DNA of 64,000 nucleotides from Mycolicibacter hiberniae (lineage in GTDB: Bacteria > Actinomycetota > Actinomycetes > Mycobacteriales > Mycobacteriaceae), in assembly GCF_010729485.1 (NCBI RefSeq), contig NZ_AP022609.1, forward strand, positions 434,001 to 498,000. The letters are read 5' to 3'. This document shows, piece by piece, positions 8,267 through 16,309 of this stretch. The position numbers and the translations under genes were made by a program. The notes beneath the pieces were generated by a model that ran no database searches, had not been told where the DNA came from, and was given only the letters and a program-made list of their open reading frames with translations. Every line of letters begins with the position of its first letter. Position 1 is the stretch's first letter.

Positions 8267-8902
8267 ATGGTGACCGTGGTCTCCGCCGTTCCCGAGCGCC
8301 CCTACCGGGGTGTGCAAGCAGCCGACCGGCTGGCCGAGCGCCGGGAACGCCTGCTCAAGGCCGGGCTCGACCTGTTGGGGGCTCGTGAGCCGATCGAGTT
8401 GACCGTGCGCGGGATCTGTCATCGGGCCGGGGTGGCGTCGCGGTATTTCTACGAGAGCTTCGCCGACAAGGACGAGTTCGTGGCCGCGGTGTTCGACTGG
8501 GGGGTCGGTGACTTGGCCGCCAGCACCCAGGCCGCGGTGGCCGCGGTGCCCCTGGCCGAGCAGACGCGGGCGGGCATCGCCCACCTGGTCGCGGTCATCG
8601 CCGGCGACGCCCGCATCGGCCGGATGCTGTTCAGCGCCAATCTGACCAACGCGCTGTTGGTGCGCAAGCGCGCCGAGTCCAGCGCGCTGTTCGCCATGTT
8701 GTCCGGACGCCACGTCCAAAACGTCCTGCGGGTGCCGGGCAACGACCGGCTCAAGGCGGCCGCGCATTTCATGGTGGGCGGAGTGGGCCAGACGATCAGC
8801 GCGTGGCTGGCCGGTGACGTGACCCTGGCACCCGAGCAACTGGTGGACCAGCTGGTCGCGCTGCTGGGCCGGCTCGACGACCCGGCCCTGTTCCGCGGCT
8901 AG
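8267..8902 (+). CDS. TetR-family transcriptional regulator
   Basis: This 211-residue protein has a TetR helix-turn-helix: RRERLLKAGLDLLGAREPI, then VRGICHRAGVASRYFYESFADKDEF. The C-terminal ligand domain is alanine and leucine rich. ATG at 8267 is chosen; TTG at 8240 and GTG at 8270 are alternatives because no strong ribosome-binding site is visible. It is divergent from the MpaB-type oxygenase gene and convergent with the beta-lactamase-family gene. It probably represses the oxygenase and itself, as is usual for divergent TetR pairs. Confidence 0.85.
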   Translation: MVTVVSAVPERPYRGVQAADRLAERRERLLKAGLDLLGAREPIELTVRGICHRAGVASRYFYESFADKDEFVAAVFDWGVGDLAASTQAAVAAVPLAEQTRAGIAHLVAVIAGDARIGRMLFSANLTNALLVRKRAESSALFAMLSGRHVQNVLRVPGNDRLKAAAHFMVGGVGQTISAWLAGDVTLAPEQLVDQLVALLGRLDDPALFRG

Positions 8903-8928
8903 GTATACCGACCGCCGGGCGATCGGAG

Positions 8929-10110
8929 TCAGGCCGCGAGTTCGCACGCGATCGCGGCGAAGGCCCGCAGCGTGTCCGACAGCATGCGCGAGTCCGCCGC
9001 GAAGGACTGGCTGGACAACTTGGCGGCGACCATCTCCGCAGCGCGATCGACGTAGATCATCTGGCCGCACATACCCTGGCAGAGCACCACATTGCTGCCG
9101 GGATAGGGAAACCACACCTGATTGCGGTACATCCCGCCGGGCATTCCGGTGTCGTCCGGGCTGGCCGCGAACGCCTGACGCGAATCCGGTCCGCCGGCGA
9201 GTGTGTCGGCGATCCACGCCGCCGGCACCACCGGGTGACCGGTCAACGAAACACCCTCGCGCACAAACAGCGTCCCGAACCGGATCAGATCGGTGAGGCA
9301 CGCGCTGATGCCGCCGTCGAACAGCCCGGTGCCGGCGGAGTCCACCCCGATGGTGGCGTCCTGTTGCGCACCCAGCCTGCTCCACAGCAGCTCCGACATC
9401 AGCTCGGGCATCCGCTGCCCGGCGATCGCCTCACACACCCAGCCGAGCACATCGGTTTCGCAGGACCGATACTCGAACGGGCCGCCGTGCGCCGACTTCT
9501 GCCGCAGCGTCAGCAGGAACTCCCGCAGTGTGCCCGGACCGCCCGCCCGGCTCCTGGGCGCCCACCCGAGGGCCTCGTCGAGCAGATGTATCTCCGCGGT
9601 CGGGTGAAGGTAGTTGTCGGAGAAGGCGATTCCCGAACGCATGTCCAGCAGGTGGCGCACCGTCGCGCCGGCGTACCCGCAGTCGGCCAAAGCGGGGACA
9701 TAGGTGGTGACCACGGCGTCGAGGTCGATCGCCTCGTGTAACGCGCCCACGACAGCTGCCACCAGCGATTTGCTGACCGAGAACAGCAAGTGCCGGGTCT
9801 GCGTTCCGAGGGTGCCCAGGTAGGCCTCGGTGATCAGCGTGCCGCGGTGGGCCACCGCCCACCCGTCGGTCGCGGTGGCGGCCATGATCGCGCCGACCGT
9901 GGTGCGCGACCCGTCGGTGGCGGTCACCGGGGTCGCGGACAGCTCGGCGCCGGCGGCGGGCAGTACCGCGACGGGACCCGTGCCGCGTGAAATGAGCGCG
10001 GTCGCAACGAAATCCTCGACATGCTGAAACGACCACCGCGAGTAAGGCTCCGACAGCCAGTTGTCCAGGGAGATCCCGGCCGGGATGCGGCCCGGGGCGC
10101 CGGCGCTCAC
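8929..10110 (-). CDS. Beta-lactamase-family serine hydrolase, NylB-like
   Basis: The 393-residue protein belongs to the class C beta-lactamase/DD-peptidase superfamily. The nucleophile motif is S111-V-S-K114 and the second motif is Y214-R-S. Spacing and flanks (HLLFSVSKS, FEYRSCETDVLGW) resemble 6-aminohexanoate-dimer hydrolase NylB (Ser112, Lys115, Tyr215). No signal peptide is visible, so a cytoplasmic amidase or esterase is more likely than a cell-wall enzyme. Its GTG overlaps the stop of the ATP-grasp gene by 4 bp, so the two are translationally coupled and may act on the same compound. Confidence 0.83.
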   Translation of the reverse strand: MSAGAPGRIPAGISLDNWLSEPYSRWSFQHVEDFVATALISRGTGPVAVLPAAGAELSATPVTATDGSRTTVGAIMAATATDGWAVAHRGTLITEAYLGTLGTQTRHLLFSVSKSLVAAVVGALHEAIDLDAVVTTYVPALADCGYAGATVRHLLDMRSGIAFSDNYLHPTAEIHLLDEALGWAPRSRAGGPGTLREFLLTLRQKSAHGGPFEYRSCETDVLGWVCEAIAGQRMPELMSELLWSRLGAQQDATIGVDSAGTGLFDGGISACLTDLIRFGTLFVREGVSLTGHPVVPAAWIADTLAGGPDSRQAFAASPDDTGMPGGMYRNQVWFPYPGSNVVLCQGMCGQMIYVDRAAEMVAAKLSSQSFAADSRMLSDTLRAFAAIACELAA

Positions 10111-11576
10111 GCCCGCGCGACGAGCCGGGAGACGATGGGGGTGGCCGGGGTCAGGGGAGTCGAGCTGAATCGCGCCTTGATCCCGTTGACCCAGCGTCGG
10201 CAGCGTTCGGTGAGCTGGTAGTCCGCGGTCTGCAGGTGACCGCGGGTGACGAGCACGCCCAGTTGCGCGCCCTGGCAGCGAAGGTCGCCGGGAGCCGCGA
10301 TACGCATGTAGAAGGCCTCGGATTCGTCGAGCAGCGTGGCCCAGTCATTGCCCTGGCGGGCGAAGCTGGCGCGGCCCTCGTCGTCGAGACGCCACACCCC
10401 GGTGCGAGGGGTCGCGGTGAACAGTTCGATGTCGGGTGCGGTCTCGGTGATGATCATCTGGCCCCAGACCTCGTCGTCGCCGAAGCCGCGCTCCCAGCGC
10501 GCGTTGAGCTCGTCGATGTCGACTTCGTAGTCCACGTCCATGTATTCGAGCAGGTGGAACAAGAAGAGCGGGATGTCGGCGTAGGCCTCGGTGGTCATGT
10601 TCGTCATCGGGCTCGCGCCGGACAGCCGCGGATTGACTTCGCCGAGGTAGAGCTCGTCGGCGTCCAGATCGTGCAGCAGGTCCACCTCGAAGGATCCGCG
10701 GTAGCCTTCGCGGCTCAAGACGCCGCCCAGTTTGTGCACCATCTCCCGGGCGGTGTGCTTCTGGGCGGCCGGCAGCGCCTCGCGCCAGATGTCATTGCCG
10801 CACCAGCTGCCCCGGTTGGGCGTCAGTTCCGGATAGCCGACCAGGCTGGTCATCGCCGGGCCGATCACGGTGCCGTGGCGGGTCACGGCGCCCTCGATGC
10901 ATATTTCGACGTTGCGGATTCGCTTCATCACTTTGACTTCCTGCTCGCGCAGCCCGCCCGCGCTGCGGTCCCAGTCGGTGCGGCCGCGCACGAAGAACGT
11001 GGCGCTGCCGGCGTTGCCGTAGGCCGCCTCGACCACGAGGTCCTCGCCCAAGTCCGCGCTCTTCGCCAGCGCCGCCACGTCGTCATAGGAGCTGACCCTG
11101 CCGATCGCATGGGGCGCACTGGGCACGCCCGCCTCGTCGGCCAGCCGCGTCATGATGATCTTGGAGCCCAGGCGATGGCGCAGTTCTGCCGGCGGATGCA
11201 TGACGCCGAGTCCGGCCTGGTGTGTCAGGGCCTGAGTCTCCTCGTCGAGCATCACGAAGCAGGCCCGCCCGCCGAGGCCCCTGCGGGCGATGAAGTCCAG
11301 TGTCTCGGGATCGCGCAGCAGGTGGTTGCACACATCTCCCATGGAGTCGAAATCGACGCGATCGCGGCGCCGGGGAACGAACACGCGCGAATGGGCGCCT
11401 TCGAACGAGTCGAAGTAGGTCAGGTAGAAGAAGTTCCGCACCCAGCGGTCGATGCCCAGCAGGTTGAACGGGGTCGGGGAGATGAAGTACAGCGGCGCGG
11501 TGTTGGTGTGGAAGAACGCGCGCAGGTCGGAGATGCCGGTCAGGCGCCGCGGTCCGGGCTCAGGGCGCACGGCCAC
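10107..11576 (-). CDS. ATP-grasp domain protein (carboxylase/ligase-like)
   Basis: This 489-residue protein has an ATP-grasp core. RHRLGSKIIMTRLADEAGVP begins the carboxylase-like domain, DLVVEAAYGNAGSATFFV is the ATP-binding strand-loop, and ELYLGEVNPRLSGASPMTNM carries the metal-binding Glu and Asn. Such enzymes couple ATP to amide, peptide or carboxylation chemistry through an acyl phosphate. The N-terminal 100 residues (LYFISPTPFNLLGIDRWVRN) are not familiar. The substrate is unknown. It is the first gene of a two-gene unit with the NylB-like hydrolase, suggesting that one makes and the other breaks an amide bond. That is inference. Confidence 0.8.
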   Translation of the reverse strand: MAVRPEPGPRRLTGISDLRAFFHTNTAPLYFISPTPFNLLGIDRWVRNFFYLTYFDSFEGAHSRVFVPRRRDRVDFDSMGDVCNHLLRDPETLDFIARRGLGGRACFVMLDEETQALTHQAGLGVMHPPAELRHRLGSKIIMTRLADEAGVPSAPHAIGRVSSYDDVAALAKSADLGEDLVVEAAYGNAGSATFFVRGRTDWDRSAGGLREQEVKVMKRIRNVEICIEGAVTRHGTVIGPAMTSLVGYPELTPNRGSWCGNDIWREALPAAQKHTAREMVHKLGGVLSREGYRGSFEVDLLHDLDADELYLGEVNPRLSGASPMTNMTTEAYADIPLFLFHLLEYMDVDYEVDIDELNARWERGFGDDEVWGQMIITETAPDIELFTATPRTGVWRLDDEGRASFARQGNDWATLLDESEAFYMRIAAPGDLRCQGAQLGVLVTRGHLQTADYQLTERCRRWVNGIKARFSSTPLTPATPIVSRLVARA

Positions 11577-11618
11577 GATCAGGCAATCAGCGCAGCGGTG
11601 ACATCACGTGCTTGCATA

Positions 11619-11771
11619 GTGAAAGTGTGCGCCTGGTGCGGCGCGGATGTCGAAGTATGCCCGCGCCGGCGGCGGGGCCCTCGGCGGCAGCGCTTGGCTG
11701 TCAGCCGCGCGGCTTGCGGTTCTTGCGCCGGATACCGACGCCGCCCCACAGGGAGAATCCGCGAACCTTGA
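11619..11771 (+). CDS. Possible small zinc-ribbon protein (weak)
   Basis: A GTG-started frame of 50 codons begins VKVCAWCGADVEVCP and later has ACGSCAGYRRRP, giving two CxxC pairs about 30 residues apart with Arg-rich sequence between, as in very small zinc-binding DNA-associated proteins. It fills most of the 124-bp gap between the ATP-grasp and DUF1707 genes but overlaps the end of the latter by 71 bp on the opposite strand. No clear ribosome-binding site is seen. It may be a decayed or frameshifted relative of small CAWCG-type proteins, or chance. Confidence 0.28.
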   Translation: MKVCAWCGADVEVCPRRRRGPRRQRLAVSRAACGSCAGYRRRPTGRIREP

Positions 11772-12300
11772 CCCGCGGGGCGCCGGGGCTGCCGGTGCCC
11801 TCGACGCGCTGGTCGAAACCGCCCATCACCCCGTACCCCTGGATGTCGACGTTGACCTCGGGCGGCAGCAGGATGGTCTGCCCGCCCATGATGGAGTAGG
11901 CGTTGATCTCGACTTCCGGCGAGGTGAAATCGGCGTAGCGCAGGTCGATGACCCCGCCGCCCCACAGTGAGAAGGTGGTCAGCCGCTTGGGCACGTTCCA
12001 CCGGCCCCGCCGCTCGAAGGAACTCAAGATCCCCAGCAGCAGCGTGGAGGGAGCGGGTTTGCAGTCGCCGCCGCGGTGCGGGCACACCGAGGAGCCCGGC
12101 AGGTCGGCACGCAGGCCGTCGAGCTCGTCGTAGGTCTGCGCCGCGTACGCCTTGGCGAGCCGGGCCTCGTATTCGCTCATCGGAAGTTGGCCCTGCGCGA
12201 CGGCCTCGCCGAGCACCTGCGCCAGCTGGATCCGGTCGGTGTCAGCGGCGCGCGACGGGGTGCCGTCGGTGTCGTCGCCGCGCCGGGTTGAATTTTTCAT
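11701..12300 (-). CDS. DUF1707 domain protein with LiaF-like C-terminus
   Basis: The 199-residue cytoplasmic protein starts with a DUF1707 module (DRIQLAQVLGEAVAQGQLPM, then EYEARLAKAYAAQTYDEL). The second half has repeated strand pairs FSLWGGGVIDLRYADF, AYSIMGGQTILLPPEV and FSLWGGVGIRRKN, typical of the LiaF/YvqF C-terminal family. It matches the position and layout of Rv0966c, but its role is unknown. No membrane segment is visible, although many relatives have one. It ends in a basic KNRKPRG tail. Confidence 0.85.
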   Translation of the reverse strand: MKNSTRRGDDTDGTPSRAADTDRIQLAQVLGEAVAQGQLPMSEYEARLAKAYAAQTYDELDGLRADLPGSSVCPHRGGDCKPAPSTLLLGILSSFERRGRWNVPKRLTTFSLWGGGVIDLRYADFTSPEVEINAYSIMGGQTILLPPEVNVDIQGYGVMGGFDQRVEGTGSPGAPRVKVRGFSLWGGVGIRRKNRKPRG

Positions 12301-12356
12301 CGCCTATAAAGCCTACGACGAACCGCATCGGCCGCAAGCGGGGTCGGTCAAACCGG

Positions 12357-13145
12357 CTAGCCGACCCAGCGGGGCGGGCGCTTCTGCAGAAACGCCAGCA
12401 TCCCCTCCTGCGCCTCGTCGGAGACGAACATCCGCGCCGAGGCCACGCTCAGCGGCTCCGCATCCCGGTCGAAACCGGCCAGCACCGCCGCGGTGGTCAG
12501 CGCCTTGGACGCCGCCAGCCCCTGCGGGGACCCGAGCCGCAGGTTGGCGACCAGGTCCGCCACGGCGGCATCCACCCCGTCCGGGTCGTCCACGGCCACG
12601 GTGATCAGCCCGATCGCCGCGGCTTCGGCGGCGTCGAACTTCTCGCCGGTCAGGTAGTAGCGGGCCGCCGCCCGGGGCGCCAGCTTGGGCAGCAGGGTCA
12701 GCGAGATGATCGACGGCGCCACCCCGATCCGGGCCTCAGTCAGGGCGAACGTGCTGGCCGGACCGGCGACGGCGAGGTCGCAGGCACCGACGAGGCCCAT
12801 GCCGCCGGCCCGCACGTGCCCGTTCACCGCCGCGATCACCGGCCGCGGAGACTCGACGATCGCGCGCAGCAGCGCCGCCAGTTCACGGGCCCGGTCCGCA
12901 GCCAGATCGGCGGGGTCATCACCGGCGGCCTCGCTCAGATCCGCGCCGGCACAGAAGGTGTTACCGGTGTGGCCCAGCACCACCACCCGCACGTTCGGGT
13001 CCGCCGCAGCGTCGCGCAGCCCGGCGTGCAGCTGGGCTACCAACGTCGATGACAGTGCGTTGCGGTTGTGCGGCGAGTCCAGGGTCAGGCGGGCCGACCC
13101 GTCGCCGGTGTCTTCCGGCCCCGCGTAGGTGACCAGCGTGTCCAT
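12357..13145 (-). CDS. echA7: Enoyl-CoA hydratase/isomerase EchA7
   Basis: This 262-residue crotonase-fold enzyme has the CoA-binding and oxyanion-hole segments LDSPHNRNALS, GNTFCAGADLSEAAG and AAVNGHVRAGGMGLVGACD. In an acyl-CoA oxidation route it should hydrate an enoyl-CoA or a methylglutaconyl-type CoA. It is the last gene of a five- or six-gene leftward operon. Its ATG overlaps the fadE12 stop by one base (TGATG). The order matches Rv0971c next to fadE12-accA2-accD2-fadE13. Confidence 0.92.
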   Translation of the reverse strand: MDTLVTYAGPEDTGDGSARLTLDSPHNRNALSSTLVAQLHAGLRDAAADPNVRVVVLGHTGNTFCAGADLSEAAGDDPADLAADRARELAALLRAIVESPRPVIAAVNGHVRAGGMGLVGACDLAVAGPASTFALTEARIGVAPSIISLTLLPKLAPRAAARYYLTGEKFDAAEAAAIGLITVAVDDPDGVDAAVADLVANLRLGSPQGLAASKALTTAAVLAGFDRDAEPLSVASARMFVSDEAQEGMLAFLQKRPPRWVG

Positions 13146-14311
13146 CAGTACGACCGGGGCAGGCCCAGCGACGTCTGCGCGACGAAGTTGAGGATCATCT
13201 CCCGGCTCACGGGCGCGATGCGGGCCAGCCGGGACGCGGTGACCGCCGCGGCGATGCCGTACTCCTTGGTCAGGCCGTTGCCGCCCAGGGACTGCACGGC
13301 CTGGTCGACCGCCCGCGTCGACGCCTCGCCGGCGGCGTACTTGGCCATGTTGGCCGCCTCCGCGGCGCCGAAGTCGTCGCCGGCGTCATACAGCGTCGCC
13401 GCCTTCTGCATCATCAGCTTCGCCAGCTGGATTTCGATGTGGTTCGCCGCCAGCGGATGCGACAGGCCCTGGTGCGCCCCGATCGGGGTCTTCCAGACCT
13501 GCCGGGTGGTGACGTAGTCGACGGCCTTGCCGATCGCGAAGCGGCCCATGCCGACCGCGCTGGCCGCGCCCATGATGCGCTCCGGGTTCAGGCCGGCGAA
13601 CAGCTGCGCGATGGCGGCGTCCTCCGAGCCCACCAGCGCGTCGGCCGGCAGCCGGACGTCATCGAGGAACACCTGGAACTGGCGCTCCGGGCTGACCAGC
13701 TCCATCTCGATGGGGGTGTAGGTCAGGCCGGGGGCGTCGGTGGGCACCACGAACAGCGCGGGCCGCAGGTTGCCGGTCTTGGCGTCTTCGCTGCGTCCGA
13801 CCACCAGCACCGCCTGGGCCTGGTCCACGCCGGAGATGAAGGTCTTCTGGCCTTTGAGGATCCAGTCGGAGCCGTCGCGGCGCGCCGTGGTGGTGATCTT
13901 GTGCGAGTTGGATCCGGCATCCGGCTCGGTGATGGCGAACGCCATGGTCAGCGAACCGTCGGCGATGCCGGGGATCCAGCGCTGCTTCTGCTCGTCGGTG
14001 CCGAACTTGGAGATGATGGTGCCGTTGATGGCCGGGGAGACGACCATCATCAGCAGTGCGCAGCCGTTCGCCGACATCTCCTCCATGACCAGCGCCAGCT
14101 CGTACATTCCGGCGCCGCCGCCGCCGTACTCCTCGGGAAGGTTCACCCCGATGAAGCCGAGCTTGGCCGCCTCGCTCCACAGTTCGTCGGTGTGCTGGCC
14201 GGCGCGGGCCTTCTCCAGGTAGTACTCCTGGCCGTAGTTGCGGGCCATCGCGGCGACCGCCTCGCGCAGCGCGCGCCGTTCGTCGCTCTCGATGAAGCTG
14301 GTGTCGCTCAT
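13145..14311 (-). CDS. fadE12: Acyl-CoA dehydrogenase FadE12
   Basis: The 388-residue flavoprotein has the acyl-CoA dehydrogenase signatures AFAITEPDAGSNSHKITTTA (FAD/substrate binding) and QSLGGNGLTKEYGIAAAV (C-terminal helical domain). It oxidises an acyl-CoA to a trans-2-enoyl-CoA. The frame is open further upstream, but ATG at 14311 is chosen because it overlaps the accA2 stop (ATGA) and gives the normal family length. It sits between the carboxylase alpha subunit and EchA7, consistent with a branched-chain acyl-CoA pathway. Confidence 0.93.
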   Translation of the reverse strand: MSDTSFIESDERRALREAVAAMARNYGQEYYLEKARAGQHTDELWSEAAKLGFIGVNLPEEYGGGGAGMYELALVMEEMSANGCALLMMVVSPAINGTIISKFGTDEQKQRWIPGIADGSLTMAFAITEPDAGSNSHKITTTARRDGSDWILKGQKTFISGVDQAQAVLVVGRSEDAKTGNLRPALFVVPTDAPGLTYTPIEMELVSPERQFQVFLDDVRLPADALVGSEDAAIAQLFAGLNPERIMGAASAVGMGRFAIGKAVDYVTTRQVWKTPIGAHQGLSHPLAANHIEIQLAKLMMQKAATLYDAGDDFGAAEAANMAKYAAGEASTRAVDQAVQSLGGNGLTKEYGIAAAVTASRLARIAPVSREMILNFVAQTSLGLPRSY

Positions 14312-16302
14312 GGGGCATCTCCTTCTGCTGATGTTTCGAGACGTGTTTCCGGCGCTTCGACACGGGCCAGCACGGCGCCGACCTCCACCTGGTCGCCGGG
14401 TTGGACGTTGAGGTGCGTGAGCACACCGCCGGCGGGTGCGCTGATGGTGTGTTCCATCTTCATCGCCTCCAGCCAGATCAGCGGCTGTCCGGCGGTCACC
14501 TCGTCTCCGGCGGCGGCGCCCAGCCGGATCACACTGCCGGGCATGGGCGCCAGCAGTGATCCCTGGGCGATCGCCGACTCGGGATCGGGGAAACGGGGCA
14601 GCGCCACCAGGTGCACCGCCCCGGCCGGGGAGTCGACGTAGATGTCCGAGCCGTACCGGGCGACGGCGAAGGTGCGGGCGACCCCGGCCGGATCGGCCAG
14701 AACCACCTCGTCCGGGGTGGCCGACACCACGGTGAGGCCGTCGTCGACGATCACCCCGGTACGGGTGAAGCGGTATTCGATCCGGTGTTCGGTGCCGGAG
14801 TCGTCGGCGTAGCCCTTGGACTGGAATGCCGACGCCAGGTTGCGCCAACCGCTGGGCAGGGAGCCGAACGCCTCGGCGGTGGCTCGATTGTGGGCCGCGT
14901 CGGCCAGGGCCGCGGCGATCGCGCTGGCGCACACCGTCGCGGCGTCGGCCAGCGGCGCGGACAACTCCGTCAGCCCGTGGGTGTCGAAGAACGCGGTATC
15001 GGTGGCGCCGTCGAGGAAGGCCGGATGGCGCAACACGTTGACCAGCAGGTCCCGGTTGGTGCGCAGGCCGTGCAGGCGGGTGCGCGCCAGTGACCCGGCG
15101 AGCACCGCCGCCGCCTGACGGCGCGTCGGGGCGTAGCTGATCACCTTGGCCAGCATCGGGTCGTAGTGAATGGAGACCGTCGAGCCGTCGACGATGCCGG
15201 AGTCCAGCCGTACACCGGTCCGCCGGGACAACGACTCGAACTGTGTGCCAACCCCGGCGACCTCCAGGGCGTGCACCGTCCCGGCCTGCGGCTGCCAGCC
15301 GTGCGCGGGGTCCTCGGCATACAGGCGCGCCTCGATGGAGTGTCCCTGTGCGGGCGGCGGCGCGGGGTCGAGCCGGGCCCCGTCGGCCACCGCGATCTGC
15401 AGCTCGACGAGGTCGACGCCGGTGGTCTCCTCGGTGACCGGATGTTCCACCTGCAGCCGGGTGTTCATCTCCAGGAAGTAGAACTCGCCGTGCTCATCGG
15501 CCAGGAACTCAACGGTGCCGGCGCCGGTGTAGCCGATTGCGCTCGCGGCCAGCCGGGCGGCCTCGAACAGCCTGGTGCGCATCCCGGGGGTGCGCTCCAC
15601 CAACGGCGACGGCGCCTCCTCGATGACCTTCTGGTGGCGGCGCTGAATCGAGCATTCCCGCTCGCCCACCGCCCACACCGTGCCGTACGAGTCGGCCATC
15701 ACCTGGACCTCGATGTGATGCCCGGTCGGCAGATAGCGTTCGCAGAACACCGTCGGGTCGCCGAACGCCGAGGCGGCTTCCCGCTGGGCGGCGGCCACTT
15801 CGGCGGCGAGCGTCGACAAGTCGCCGACCACCCGCATGCCGCGGCCGCCGCCGCCCGCCGAGGCTTTCACCAGCACGGGCAGTTGCGCCGCGGTGACCGT
15901 GGCGGGGTCGAGCTCTTCGAGAACCGGCACGCCGGCGGCGGCCATCATCTTCTTCGCCTCGATCTTGGAGCCCATCGAGGTGACCGCGGCCACCGGCGGC
16001 CCGATCCAGGTCAGCCCGGCCGTTTCCACCGCCGCGGCGAACTCGGCGTTCTCCGAGAGGAATCCGTAGCCGGGATGGATGGCGTCGGCGCCCGAGGCCC
16101 GGGCGGCGCCGATGATCGCCTCGGCGGACAGGTAGCTGGTGGTCTCCGGCAGGCGCACCCGGGCGTCGGCTTCGGCCACGTGCGGCATGCCCGCGTCCGG
16201 TTCGGTGTAGACCGCGACCGTGCCCAGGCCCAGCCGGCGGCACGTGGCGAACACCCGGCGGGCGATCTCGCCGCGATTGGCCACCAGAACAGTGCTGATC
16301 AT
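14308..16302 (-). CDS. accA2: Acyl-CoA carboxylase alpha subunit (biotin carboxylase + BCCP)
   Basis: The 664-residue product starts MISTVLVANRGEIARRVF. The biotin carboxylase/ATP-grasp region includes ASAGGGGRGMRVV, GDPTVFCERYLPTGHHIEVQ, RECSIQRRHQK and the active-site stretch FLEMNTRLQVEHPVTE. The biotinyl domain near the end carries EAMKMEH with the target lysine at about residue 615. It carboxylates biotin for AccD2, encoded 7 bp upstream. An in-frame extension upstream of 16302 would overlap accD2 and is not used. The set is like methylcrotonyl- or geranyl-CoA carboxylase. Confidence 0.94.
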   Translation of the reverse strand: MISTVLVANRGEIARRVFATCRRLGLGTVAVYTEPDAGMPHVAEADARVRLPETTSYLSAEAIIGAARASGADAIHPGYGFLSENAEFAAAVETAGLTWIGPPVAAVTSMGSKIEAKKMMAAAGVPVLEELDPATVTAAQLPVLVKASAGGGGRGMRVVGDLSTLAAEVAAAQREAASAFGDPTVFCERYLPTGHHIEVQVMADSYGTVWAVGERECSIQRRHQKVIEEAPSPLVERTPGMRTRLFEAARLAASAIGYTGAGTVEFLADEHGEFYFLEMNTRLQVEHPVTEETTGVDLVELQIAVADGARLDPAPPPAQGHSIEARLYAEDPAHGWQPQAGTVHALEVAGVGTQFESLSRRTGVRLDSGIVDGSTVSIHYDPMLAKVISYAPTRRQAAAVLAGSLARTRLHGLRTNRDLLVNVLRHPAFLDGATDTAFFDTHGLTELSAPLADAATVCASAIAAALADAAHNRATAEAFGSLPSGWRNLASAFQSKGYADDSGTEHRIEYRFTRTGVIVDDGLTVVSATPDEVVLADPAGVARTFAVARYGSDIYVDSPAGAVHLVALPRFPDPESAIAQGSLLAPMPGSVIRLGAAAGDEVTAGQPLIWLEAMKMEHTISAPAGGVLTHLNVQPGDQVEVGAVLARVEAPETRLETSAEGDAP

Positions 16303-16309
16303 GGAGTCC

